Part shown: piece by piece, positions 51,845 to 61,334 of the stretch
Numbering within the stretch: the first letter of the stretch is position 1
Layout of the letters: each line of letters begins with the position of its first letter
NCBI GenBank assembly: GCA_032207245.1
Contig: CM063503.1
Span: forward strand, 109,499,354-109,563,353
From: Pardosa pseudoannulata
Taxonomy: Eukaryota; Arthropoda; Arachnida; Araneae; Lycosidae
Reading direction: 5' to 3'
Length of the DNA stretch: 64,000 bases
Position numbers and translations under genes: made by a program
Notes under the pieces: model-generated
Told to the model about the DNA's origin: nothing
What the model saw: only the letters and a program-made list of their open reading frames with translations
Databases searched by the model: none

Positions 51845-51879
51845 TTTGGTTTGGTTTGGTTTGGTTTGGAGCGCTACGG
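51845..51879 (-). mobile_element. 35-bp (TTTGG)n-tailed micro-insertion with TSD
   Basis: TCTACTTTCTTGA occurs perfectly at 51832-51844 and 51880-51892. The 35-bp insert is five TTTGG units followed by AGCGCTACGG, the motif shared with the 49-bp insertion at 4112-4160. The two therefore belong to one unidentified retroelement or SINE family with a five-base tail. Confidence 0.85.
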
Positions 51880-51935
51880 TCTACTTTCTTGAAGAGTGAA
51901 TTTATTATAAAAACGAATTACTCTCTCTGTGGTGA

Positions 51936-52072
51936 TGGTTGGTTGTATCACGTTTTATGGCACTGAATCCACTAGAGACATATTGTGCCAACCACATGGT
52001 AAGAAGTTTTAAAGGTTGATATTATTAAAAAAGTTGAGAAGATAAGCAAACAATATTGAGACTAAGACACAG
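51936..52072 (-). mobile_element. Short Jockey LINE 3' end (137 bp) with TSD
   Basis: Flanks ACTCTCTCTGTGGTGA (51920-51935) and ACTCTCGCTATGGTGA (52073-52088) match at 14 of 16 positions. The insert starts TGGTTGGTTG and has TTTATGGCACTGAATCC and GACATATTGTGCCAA of the shared 3' UTR. Noncoding. It splits the piggyBac coding relic between FFTIA and IRFYNKF. Confidence 0.82.
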
Positions 52073-52754
52073 ACTCTCGCTATGGTGAAAAATGTTTCAA
52101 ATGACATTATCGCACGAAATATTTTTCTAGTCGTTTCTTTATCCATAAGCTTTTTGTTTATTCTCCATATGATTAATAAACATCAGATAATAATACTCCA
52201 ATATATTCTTCTAAAGATTCACTTTCAATTTTTTCCACTTTTTTCTATAAACCTTTTCTCCTTCAATAATAGTCATTTTTACAATTTTGTTTTCAGTTGC
52301 AGAACTGAATATTACATCAAATGCACTTTTACGTCTGTTATTCTTGCTGTTGCATATGTTGTGACCCATGCAGTAGTTTTTACAATAATAGCAGCTGTTG
52401 ATTAAGAAGAATGCGCAGTTGATCCAATTTCCGGATTCTTCGACGAAATAATTTCTTTATAGTTTATTTGTTCAAATCGATATCAAAATCTTTTGGCAGT
52501 ACTCTCTCAATTTCATCAGTTCGACCACCACATCGATTTTCATAAGCTTCATATATTTCCCCGTTGAGTATGAGTTTCAAACTTAAACTCGTTTTCCTCA
52601 CTGTCATAAGCTTCTATTAGTGAGTAATTAGGGTGACTGAAATTTACGCAATTCGCCCTTTTTTTTTTCTCTTACATTCACAAGCCCTACTACTGTATAG
52701 TATATCCGAAAGTGAAATAGACCATAATAAAAAAGGAGCGTTGCTTTAAGAGAA

Positions 52755-53112
52755 GGTGGTTGGTTGGTTCTAGGGTTTTATGGCCCAAAATCAACAAAGG
52801 GTATACTGCGTCAAACAAAAGAGTAAGTCAGTACAAGGATAAAAAACAACACTTTAAAAAGATTCCGATGGGGATCATCTCCAACAAGGTCAATTAAATT
52901 AGGTGATTTTGAATTAAAAAATTTCAGATATAAATGGTAAAAACAGGAGCACTAAGTCAAAAGATGTAAAACAGTGATAGGCAAATGACAGAACAGATTG
53001 GTGCAGTATCATTAAGGAGAAGGTGGACATGCGTCAGCCTCGTATGGCCAATGTGGAGGCGAGTAAGAATTACATCCTTTTTGTGGTTACCAATGGTAGG
53101 CAAAATGCATAA
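52755..53112 (-). mobile_element. 5'-truncated Jockey LINE (358 bp) with TSD
   Basis: A perfect 15-bp duplication GTTGCTTTAAGAGAA (52740-52754 and 53113-53127) flanks it. The plus strand begins GGTGGTTGGTTGG with a 3' UTR diverged from the rest (TTTTATGGCCCAAAATC). The far end retains the reverse complement of the ORF2 C-terminal region (GGCCAATGTGGAGGCGAG, the RIGH area). Stops throughout. Confidence 0.85.
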
Positions 53113-53127
53113 GTTGCTTTAAGAGAA

Positions 53128-53589
53128 AGGGGTTTGCCCCCTTCCCCCACCTCAATAGGCCATGGTTAACATTTTGATCTTGTCGTGTGACCAAACACAT
53201 AAGTCAATGAAACATGTTTCGGAAAGGAATAAATTAGAGGAAGTATTGTTATTATTTTCTTTAGAATTATTCCAAATAAAAATGAACATGTGTAAAAAGA
53301 AATGAATTTTTGCATTGTGTCATATTGACCTGAACAATACATTAAATATAAATTGAAAAATATTCCTTCTAAATGTAAACAAATTTAAATCCATCTAGAA
53401 GTAGATATTCATGTTATTTACCAACGATGTTAGGAAGTCTCATAAAAATATTCCTCTATTATCTTTTTTTATAGACAATTTTTTTTTGGGGGGGGGGTTG
53501 GGGTTGGGCTTTATATTGACCCGAACAAAACAACATGGTAAGAACTTTAAAACGTGTTTTGTCAAATAATTTTATATATGGAACCCATA
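53128..53589. other. Noncoding DNA with a G-run
   Basis: AT-rich apart from a T9-G10 run and GGTTGGGGTTGGGC near 53475-53508, which could be another retroelement tail. No gene seen. Confidence 0.4.
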
Positions 53590-53835
53590 TTGCATAGTGT
53601 TAAGCATGTTGTATTTTCACCACAATGGGTTTGGGTTCAGTTCCCGAGTTCGTTGGTTGGTTGTTGCTCTATGGCATTGAATCCACCTGTAAAATACTGT
53701 GCCAAACACAAAATAAAGAAAAGGCTCATTAAGTCGATTTCCGAGTAAGGTATGGATGTATTTGTGTGTTGTCCCATCATAAGGAACGATGTTGCCCTAA
53801 TTATAGCGTGCTCTTATAATAAAAAGGGCAACGGA
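53590..53835 (+). repeat. Probable tRNA-derived SINE (plus strand), interrupted
   Basis: The plus strand has an A-box-like AGTGTTAAGCATG at about 53598 and a B-box-like GGGTTCAGTTCC at about 53633, spaced as in a tRNA. A body with GTATGGATG...TGTGTGTTGTCCC follows after a nested Jockey fragment. A perfect 8-bp inverted repeat (GTTGCCCT 53791-53798, AGGGCAAC 53825-53832) is near the 3' end. Different family from the minus-strand SINEs here. Confidence 0.42.
53651..53735 (-). mobile_element. Short Jockey LINE 3' end nested in SINE
   Basis: Starts CGTTGGTTGGTTG, then CTATGGCATTGAATCCACC and ACTGTGCCAAACAC of the shared 3' UTR. Only about 85 bp. The flanks TTCCCGAGT and TTTCCGAGT suggest a weak 8-9 bp duplication. 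Confidence 0.65.
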
Positions 53836-53919
53836 TCATCGGATTGTATCTTAAAATGTTAATAAAAGCAAAAGCAAGTGCTCGCATTTGTAAAAAAATT
53901 TTAATTTAGAATAGTTTTA

Positions 53920-54242
53920 TGTTTGTTGGATGGTTTTATAGAGTTTATTGGCACTGAATCCTCTTGGGAGATATTGTGCCAAACAAAGCGTTAAAAAATT
54001 AAACCAATACTATAAACAACAAATTAAAACAGCAGAAATAAAAGGAAACCAAAACATGCAATAACAGTATATAAATAAAAAGCAATGAGTTGACGACCTT
54101 AAATATAAGCATAAAAACCAATATCTTTTAAAAAATTAATAAGATTCAAATGAAGTGGATTATGAAGCAATGAATTGAGAGATATGGAATGAGAGTTAAA
54201 ATGGTACGTACGATGGCGGTAAAAACTTGGACATTCTACAAG
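53920..54242 (-). pseudogene. Older Jockey copy, 3' part (split by the full-length element)
   Basis: The minus strand encodes the last ORF2 residues, LVECPSFYRHRTYHF to FLKDIGFYAYI (stop at 54099), followed by a 3' UTR and a degenerate tail (GTTGGATGGTTT at 53921). The reading continues exactly from 60497-60510, where the upstream part of the same copy ends in KHILVECP. A full-length element was therefore inserted between them. A 10-bp repeat AATAGTTTTA at 53910-53919 and 60933-60942 is the likely duplication made when this older copy itself was inserted. Confidence 0.88.
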
Positions 54243-54492
54243 GTTGGTTGGTTGGTTTTTGATGTTTAATGGCACTGTATCCTCATGGGACATATTATGC
54301 CAAACACATGGTTGAGAGACTTCATACAGGGTAAAAAGCTGTAGAGAAAATAAAACAAAAGTAAAAGTGAAAAAGACAAAGTGGTACACAATATCTTATA
54401 AAAACGTATAAAACATGTATAGACTTAAACGATAAACATGGGTAAAGAAAAGCTGAAAATAAAAATGATAATAAAAAGGAGTGAAAAATTAG
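54243..54492 (-). repeat. Extra 3' UTR copy at the tail of Jockey-1 (copy B)
   Basis: This 250-bp segment repeats the 3' UTR and tail found at 54493-54738, with roughly ten differences. It lies between the element's first tail and the target-site duplication. Either a 5'-truncated relative was inserted into the TTGGTTGG tail, or the 3' UTR was duplicated before or after insertion. Confidence 0.9.
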
Positions 54493-54738
54493 TTGGTTGG
54501 TTGGTTTTTGATGTTTAATGGCACTGTATCCTCATGGGACATATTGTGCCAAACACATGGTTGAGAGACCTCATACAGGGTAAAAAGCTGTAGAGAAAAT
54601 AAAACAAAAGTAAAAGTGAAAAAGACAAAGTGGTACACAATATCTTATAAAAACGTATAAAACATGTATAGAATTAAATGATAAACATGGGTAAAGAAAA
54701 GCTGAATATAAAAAAGTCGAATAAAAAGGAGTGACGAA
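54493..54738 (-). repeat. 3' UTR of Jockey-1 (copy A) with TTGG tail
   Basis: Runs from the ORF2 stop (54739-54741) to TTGGTTGGTTGG at 54493-54504. It contains the motif GGGACATATTGTGCCAAAC that is conserved in nearly every LINE fragment of the window, probably the part recognised by the reverse transcriptase. That role is inferred from conservation. Confidence 0.88.
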
Positions 54739-57700
54739 TTAAATAAGTTTATAAAAGCCGATATGCTTCAAAAACCGAAAAAGGTTTTGATGAGGGTTAG
54801 CATTAAGTAAGGCGGGTAATGGAATGTTGTGTGAATGAAAGTATAAAAATCTAACCTTGTTATAAATAGGACAGTCTAAAAGAATGTGCTTCACGGTGAC
54901 AGCAACCTTGCAGTGAAGGCAAGTGGGAGCAGGTTCACCTACGAGTAAATGACGGTGAGTGAGACGAGTATGTCCTATTCGGAGTCGAGTTACAATCACA
55001 TCTTTCCGGCGAGAAGGAATCGAAGGCCACATAGTGATACGGGCTTTAATAGCTTGAAGTTTATTCAGAGTTTGTTCATCCCAACAATGTTGCCATTCTT
55101 TTTTAACCAGCTGAGTCACAAAATTTTTTATATCACAGTATGGCAATTGAACGTCGAGATACGTTTTAGCGGATTTTGCAGCTTTATCTGCAAGTTCATT
55201 GCCCTTTATACCCACGTGAGCCGGAACCCAACTAAATTGAACATCGATTCCCGATGACATTAAATCATTTATCGAATTTAAAATATTGAGAGTGAGAGGA
55301 TGACTATGAGTATGAGGATGTGCCAGAGCATGGAGAACACTCAACGAATCTGAGTAAACAATAAAATCTTTTTCCTTAAGGTTGGGCAACTCTTCTAAAG
55401 CCTTAAAGATACCTAAAAGTTCCGCGGTGAAAATTGAAACAGCCGGATGCAGGGAGTAACTGGTAGAAACGTCACCAATAGTAAAAGCGCACCCAACGAA
55501 GTCGTCCGATTTGGATCCGTCAGTAAAAACAGGAGTATAGTTAGAATAAAATTGCCTATGATAATTAAAAATTTGTTGAAAAATTATGTCAGCTGTAGAA
55601 GCCTTGTCAAGATAAACGAAAGGATTAAGGAAGTTAAAAGCAGAATCTTTCCAAGGTGGATGATTAAAATCAACTGATAAAATATTTACAGTGTCTAAGT
55701 TAAAATTTGACAAAAGGTCTTTGATTCTAAAATGAAACGATGGAATGCATGATGGACGATGAATAAATAACCGTTTAAGGTATGAGTTAAAAATATAATT
55801 ATGAAGAGGATGATTCTTAAAAGATAAAGTTCTAAAATAATAGTGTAGAGATAAAACTTTCCTCCTTAATCGGAGAGGGGCCTCATAACAGTCAACATAA
55901 AGGCTCTCCACCGGGGAGGTTCTAAAGGCACCAGAGCATAAACGGAGGGCAGAATGTTGCACAGGATTCAATTTCTTTAAATTGGAAATACGCGCAGACC
56001 CGTAAGCTACAGAACCGTAATCAAGTTTGGAGCGGATTATAGCTCGATAGATCTTCATAAATGAGGTTCTGTCAGATCCCCAAGACGTACTGGATAGAAC
56101 ACGTAGTAAATTTATTGTTTTTTCGCACTTTTTGCGTAAATATGAAATATGGGGGAGAAAGATCAATTTCTGGTCAAAAATTACCCCGAGAAATTTATAT
56201 TCTTTTTTTAATATTTATAGGATTGTTCGCGATAGTAATATCCGGGTCTGGGATAATGCCTCTCCTGTTGGTAAAAGGAACACAACAAGTTTTTGAGTTG
56301 GAGAAACTAAAGCCGTTGTCGGAAGACCAGTTTATTATCTTGTTAACTGCCACTTGGAACTGCCTGTTGATAAATCTCATGTCAGCGCTCTCACAGGATA
56401 TCATCAGGTCGTCAACGTACAAGCTTCCCTTAACTGTAGGAGGGATATTGTTTAAAATACCATCTATGGCAATAATGAACAGTGTGACACTCAGAACGCA
56501 ACCTTGAGGCACACCCTCCTCTTGGATAAACCCATCAGATAAAAAATTAGAGATGTGGACTTTAAAATGACGCAAGGATAAAAAATTTGAGATAAAAATA
56601 GGAAGGTTACCCCTCAGTTGAAAGTTGTATAATTTCTTTTTAATACCGTATCTCCATGTACGGTCATACGCTTTCTCCATATAAAAAAATACAGATACCA
56701 AATGTTTTTTCTTTACAAAAGCTTCACGTATTCTTCTTTCCAAATCGACAATGTTATCAACAGTATTTCTACCTCGACGGAAACCACTCTGATAGTTTGA
56801 TAAATAGTTATATTTTTCCAAGTAATACATTAGTCGGGCATTGACCATTTTCTCTAATATCTTGCAAAAACAATTTGTGAGGGCTATAGGACGGTAACTT
56901 AAAGGATTAGTAGGGTCTTTTCCGGGCTTTAAAATAGGAATAATAACTGCCATTCTCCAGGATGAAGGGAAGGTCTGTTCTTGCCAAATTCGGTTAAATA
57001 AATGCAGTAAGTTTTGAACTGAACAAGTCGATAGGTTTTTTATCATACAGTATGAAATATTGTCTGGACCACAGGAAGTATTTTGTGTATTCTTGAGTGC
57101 TCTATTTAATTCATGAAGGGTAAAGTTATTATAGGGTAGGTTTAGATTAGTTCGGAAATTAATTGCTTTCTTTTCAGCTGCGATTTTTTACTTAATAAAA
57201 TTAGAGGAGTAGCTGGAGTTGGAAGAAATTTCTGCAAATGTTCTCGCAATGGTATTCGTGATATCTTTTGTAGAGGAGATAGTGATGTTATTTTCCTTTA
57301 GAATGTGAATTTGATTATTAGGATAAGCACCGGAACAGCGCTTTACTTTATCCCACAGGACTTTGCTGGAGATACTGCTAGTTAAACTACCGACGTACTT
57401 CCTCCATGAATCTCGCTGGCTACGTCTTAGGATTCGTCTGAAAACAGCTTTACATTTTTTATAAGTTATATAGTTTTCCGTGGTAGGGTAACGTTTGAAG
57501 ACATAGAAAGCTTTCCTTTTTTCTTTGTAGGAGATTTTACAGTCTTCGTTCCACCATGGTTTCGTCTGTTTGCGATACCTCCCTGAAGACTTTCGAATTG
57601 AGGCGTCAGCGGCTTTTACGATAGCATCGGTAATTAAATTAACAGAATCGTCAATAGAAATGTTCTTGACCATATCACTAGTAATATTGGCTAGCAAACG

Positions 57701-58412
57701 GAAAGAATTCCAGTCAGCAGTATCGAGAACGTAACGTGGAATCCTATAATTTGTATGGAGCCTATTATTACGAGAAAGGATTAAGGGGAAGTGATCACTA
57801 TTATAAAGATATGACTCGACTTTTAGTTTCCAGTGCAAGAAAAGTTGCGGAGAGCAGATTGCAAGATCAAGCGAATGATAGGTTTTGTTAGGTGAATGAA
57901 AGTAAGTGATTTTGGTCAGTGTTAAACAAACATAGGTCATGATCGGAAATAAGCTGTTCAATCTGGGAACCGCGATGATTAACCTGAGTGCTACCCCACA
58001 AAGGGCTATGACCGTTAAAGTCTCCTAGGATTATGAAAGGTTCAGGAAGTTGGCTGATTAGGTTATCTAAAGTTTGTTGTTTTATTCTTGTGCTAGGAGG
58101 AAGGTATAGACTGCAGACTGTGACAAGAGAGTGTATATGAATGCGAATAGCAATGGCCTGTAAGTCCGTTTGAATATTGCAAGGGCTAGTAGGGTAATCA
58201 AAAGAGGTGAAGAGCGCCACTCCACCTGACGCTTTGCCTCTTTCAATGCAATCTTTCCGAAAGGTGCTATAACGCTTAAGTTTGGCATTTTTAGTTTCAG
58301 TAAGGTATGTTTCCTGTAGAGCAACGCATGCCGGATGGTATTTGTTTACGAGATCTCTCAGGTCAGACACGTGATGCACGAAACCATGACAGTTCCAAGA
58401 GAGGAGTGCCAT
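54739..58412 (-). pseudogene. Jockey-1 ORF2: endonuclease, reverse transcriptase, RNase H
   Basis: ORF2 nicks the target DNA and copies the element RNA. I chose ATG 58412 because MALLSWNCHG begins the endonuclease fold, 31 nt after the ORF1 stop. Corrected length is about 1,223 residues. Endonuclease residues are visible in WNCHG, QETYL, GDFNGHS and SDHFPL. Reverse transcriptase: SYRPIALTN, QSGFRRGRN, motif A FFYMEKAYD, GVPQGCVLS, and motif C YVDD (about 56408-56419). RNase H: FTDGSKS (about 55520), AELLGI, YSDSLS and WVPAHVG...NELAD. C-terminal finger CLHC...KHILLDC near 54900. Defects: an extra base near 57909-57914, stop TAA at 57188-57190, an extra A in the run at 56203-56209, and Tyr at the motif A catalytic Asp position (codon 56681-56683). 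The three frames connect cleanly at the defects. Confidence 0.95.
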
Positions 58413-58443
58413 GAGAGAAAAAACAAAGGGCAGAGAAAGCGGA

Positions 58444-59692
58444 CTAGTGATCGGAGGAAGTGGATGCATCTGCATCCATATCAGAAGCTTTGTCCGACAA
58501 CATGTCTTCCTCAGGGGAGACATAGACTTTCAATGAGTCTTCAAAGTTATGAGTTTTATTTGCATGTTTCTTATCTTTCAGAAAGTCTTTATGCGTAATC
58601 TTTTGAGGAGTGGATTGCTTAGGTTTTTTTGGTGGTGGATATTTAACCACGTTTTGGACAGAAGAACTATTTTCACTTTGATGGGGACTATTAGACTGTT
58701 GGGGTTCGAGTTCAGATTTATTAATTTTTTTCCTACTTCTTCGCCTGGGTGTCGTTAAGGTCTGGTTTTGCTTTGTTATCGAAAGATCTAAGGAGGTTCT
58801 CGTAACTTGTTCAGTTTGTTCTGTTTGCGTTCCCACACTCTTGACAGATTTTACTGTCATTGAAGTAGCGTAGGAGATTCCAGCCTTCGGCGAACGAGCG
58901 ATAACAAGTTTACGTGCCTCAGGATAGGTGATGTTCTTATTAGTTTTTACAGTTGTGATTTCTTTTTCAATCTGCCAAGATGGGCAGGTTCGTGAGAAAG
59001 AGGGATGGGACCCCTTGCAATTCACACACAGAGGTGATTTAGTGCAATTATCACTGTCATGGCCAACTTCAGAGCAACGTGCACAGGTGAGGTTTCCGCG
59101 ACAAGACAATTTCGAATGTCCGAATCGCTGGCACTGAAAGCATCTGAGTGGGTTCGGGATGTAAGGACGAACGGAACATCGTAAGTATCCAGCTGTTATA
59201 TAGGATGGCATTATGGGTGTATTAAATGTTAAGATTAAATGTTTTGTGGGAAAACTGTTACCGTCACGGCGAATAGTTATCCTTCGGACAGCGCATACTT
59301 TTTGGTCACGAAGGTTTTCGAGGATTTCATTTTCAGGGACTAGAGTTAGGTCAGATTCTGAGATAACACCACGTGAGAAATTTAGAGTACTATGAGGGGT
59401 GACAGATACAGATAGATGGCCGAGCTTGGAGCATGTAGAGAGTTTAAATGCTTGATCTGAGCTATCAGCTTCGACTAGTAAATCACCTGATCTTAGTTTT
59501 TTTTACAGATTTAACATTACCTATTGATGACTGTAAGCATTTGTGGATAAGGAATGGGGAGATTTTGTCAAAAGTACCTTCTGTTAGTTTAATAATAAAA
59601 AAACGCAAGTTGCTTTTTTGAGAGTCAACAATTAGACTCTCTGACCGATCCGCCCATGAAGCCGCACCTAAATTTTCCTTAGTTGCAGCCAT
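58444..59692 (-). pseudogene. Jockey-1 ORF1: zinc-knuckle nucleic-acid-binding protein
   Basis: ORF1 packages the element RNA. I chose ATG 59692 because the sequence round it (ATGGCT) matches the start in the plus-strand relative at 63122. Corrected length is about 415 residues. The C-terminal half contains three knuckles: CFQCQRFGHSKLSC and CARCSEVGHDSDNC (both C-X2-C-X4-H-X4-C), then CVNCKGSHPSFSRTC (C-X2-C-X3-H-X6-C). A Ser/Lys/Pro-rich basic tail ends in DMDADASTSSDH. One extra base in an A-run (T8 on the plus strand, 59497-59504) shifts the frame about 65 codons in; otherwise it would be intact. The relative has six A where this copy has eight. Confidence 0.93.
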
Positions 59693-60445
59693 CATGAAAA
59701 AATAAACCACGGATTCCTTCCAGTCTGAACGGGGCCCTCCGGCAGACCCCGCCTTCCACACTTTCCTAACGTGTAAAGTGTAACCGCCGGAAAACTCCGC
59801 AACTAGATAACAGGCGCCGGGCCGTAACGTGCACCTGGTGCACAGGGTCCACAGCCGTGGAGGATTTCTCGATACGTCACGACACCCATCATAGAGATAC
59901 ACGTGACGAAGGGTTTTCAACCTCCGGGACCGTTTCAGGTGAACGTTCCTCAACCAATACCAACACAGTACGCCACTCCTCTTCACCGACACAACCCCAA
60001 CAGGGTCCGTTCCCGAGCCCAAACGGTATCCCTTGCGGGAGAGGCCGAAGAGTGGTACAGGACCCAGTAAAGTCGAGGTTGGATGGGCGGAGATCGGTAT
60101 TGATACAGTGAAGGCTCCTAAGGGGACAGAAAGCACAACACAATTTTTTTTTTCTTTTTTAGTTTTTAAATTTTTTATTTTATTTATTTTTATTTTATTT
60201 TTTTTAACAGTAGGAACAAAACTAAACACACCAGATTAGTACAGAAAAACCGAAACAAAACGAGTTAGAAGGAACTCCAGAGGGAAGGGAAAGAGACAGG
60301 ATCAGAAAAAAGAGGAAGGACAACACAAAAGGACAGAAAGAAGGGAAAAAGGGAAAAGAGCGCTAGGGTACACTGGGGACGCGACACCCACGCCTGCCAA
60401 GAGGTAGCAAGCCCCACGGAGGGAGAAAAAAAGACACTGGGGAAA

Positions 60446-60496
60446 CCTCGGGGTCGTGAAGCCCGTGTTCACTTAAAGAAAGTGAACCCCCTGAGG
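60446..60496 (-). promoter_or_regulatory. 5'-terminal folded leader of Jockey-1
   Basis: In sense orientation the first 51 nt close on themselves. Bases 1-4 (CCTC) pair with 48-51 (GAGG), A5 is bulged, and 6-9 (GGGG) pair with 44-47 (CCCC). Bases 10-17 (GTTCACTT) pair with 23-30 (AAGTGAAC) over a 5-nt loop. The same fold with compensatory changes is at 62541-62591 and, partly worn, at 49877-49927. A pyrimidine-rich stretch follows. Jockey-clade elements use internal promoters at their 5' ends, so DNA-level and RNA-level roles may overlap. Confidence 0.75.
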
Positions 60497-60932
60497 GGAC
60501 ATTCTACAAGAATGTGTTTTACAGTCATGTGTATATTGCAATGTTTGCAAATATGTGCAGATTCCCCAAGCAATAGGTGACGGTGGGTGAAGATAGTAAC
60601 CCGATACGAATAAGAGTAACATTGACGTCATACTTCCTGGAGGGTATTGATGGCCAGAGTGATTTTTCAGGTTTCATTGAATAAAGCTTATTGTTAGTTT
60701 GTTGGTTCCAGATATATTGCCATTTTTTCCTGGCTAAATTAACCACGTAATTCTGAATGCCTGGGTACGGTAAGTGAAAGTGAAGATTGGTAGCAGATCT
60801 GGCAGCTTTATCTGATCGCTCATTTCCAGCAATACCAACATGTGAGGGAACCCAACAAAACATTATGGAGTAACCCCTCCAAGTCTTTCTTATAAATGTT
60901 TATGAGATGTAAGATGAGAGTAGTTTTGTGAA
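60497..60932 (-). pseudogene. Older Jockey copy, RNase H part (split by Jockey-1)
   Basis: The minus strand encodes the end of the RNase H domain, FCWVPSHVGIAGNERSDKAAR, then IWNQQTNNKLYSMKP, and with a frameshift the finger CKHCNIHMTVKHILVECP, which breaks at the 14-bp target-site duplication (60497-60510). Upstream coding homology (LILHLINIYKKDLEG) is in another frame and ends near 60932. AATAGTTTTA (60933-60942) matches 53910-53919. The two halves are one 5'-truncated copy of about 745 bp. Confidence 0.87.
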
Positions 60933-60942
60933 AATAGTTTTA

Positions 60943-61218
60943 AATTCAATAAAATTAAGTGAATATAATTAAGTGAAGTTTTAGTTATTTAATGACTCGA
61001 TAAAACATTAAAAAATATGTTTAAAGTACATTTTAAAGAATAAAAATAGAACAAATGAAATTGAAAGTTGAAATTGTTATATTAAACATTAAAAAAAAAA
61101 AATGATTTCTAAAATTTCCATCAGATTTATCATTTTTTATAAAGGGGATTCATTTTAAAAGTATATGAAATAAAAAAAAAGAAACAAATAGTATTTTATA
61201 AATAAATGAGACAATTTG
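60943..61218. other. AT-rich noncoding DNA
   Basis: Nothing recognised. Confidence 0.5.
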
Positions 61219-61334
61219 TATAAGTGCTTAAAGCAGATTCTAAACGGCTATGAACATCGAGAGCAGCAGTGACATTCGAACCCCTGAACTCCGGTACATA
61301 AGCGCAGTGCCTCACTCATTGAGCCATCGCTTAG
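61219..61334 (-). repeat. tRNA-derived SINE (copy D, best preserved)
   Basis: On the minus strand: A-box-like GATGGCTCAATGAGTGAGG, then GTACCGGAGTTCAGG, B-box GGGTTCGAATGTC, and a short body with GATGTTCATAGCCGTTTAGAATC. This is the clearest member of the family also seen near 2.6, 4.1 and 9.5 kb. It is probably transcribed by RNA polymerase III from the internal boxes if active. I did not find a target-site duplication. Confidence 0.6.

Larger units (their letters stand above)
50778..52640 (-). pseudogene. Decayed piggyBac transposase element
   Basis: Minus-strand fragments in family order: ITDVKSAFDVIFSSATEN (about 52310), KKWKKL, then FRAIMSFETFFTIA (about 52100), IRFYNKFTLQESR (about 51900), WIEILAKLYNTNENLLL (about 51800, region of a catalytic Asp; the usual VDEQ is spoiled by stops), QYIPSK-like remains, ACDGFF (the usual TCDNFF site, altered), then YNSTKGAVDILDQ and WLFIVFYSILDTSKYNAF (51042-51233). 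A probable terminus TTAA-CCCTGATATTC is at 50778, with the subterminal dyad CGGGTC-GATAT-GACCCG near 50823. The other terminus was not found. Three small retro-insertions interrupt it. Many stops; not functional. It is a different lineage from the element at 13992. Confidence 0.8.
54243..60496 (-). mobile_element. Full-length Jockey-clade LINE (Jockey-1), 6.25 kb
   Basis: Perfect 14-bp target-site duplication GGACATTCTACAAG at 54229-54242 and 60497-60510. In sense order: 5' leader fold (60496-60446), 5' UTR with a pyrimidine-rich stretch and an A-rich tract, ORF1 (59692-58444), ORF2 (58412-54739), a 3' UTR present twice in tandem, and a TTGG/CCAA tail instead of poly(A). Non-LTR elements of this type transpose by target-primed reverse transcription. 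It was inserted inside the ORF2 C-terminus of an older relative. ORF1 has one frameshift; ORF2 has two frameshifts, one stop and a catalytic substitution, so this copy as sequenced is inactive. The exact duplication suggests a fairly recent insertion. Confidence 0.95.

Noticed and set aside
53475..53508. Telomere-like G-rich repeat
   Set aside because: Only a G-run and two irregular GGTTGGGG-type units; it does not repeat. More likely a retroelement tail or chance.
53590..53650. Functional tRNA gene
   Set aside because: A- and B-box-like motifs are present but the cloverleaf stems do not close convincingly and a SINE-like body follows.
54099..54389. A 96-codon minus-strand open frame
   Set aside because: It is a chimera: its first half is antisense reading of a 3' UTR copy and its second half is the C-terminus of a different, older element. 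The border is the target-site duplication at 54229-54242.
56061..58758. Plus-strand open frames inside Jockey-1
   Set aside because: They are antisense shadows of ORF1 and ORF2, without domains.
59696..60229. N-terminal extension of Jockey-1 ORF1 into the 5' UTR
   Set aside because: The frame is open but has no ATG, is not conserved, and the equivalent 5' UTR of Jockey-2 has an in-frame stop near 63028.
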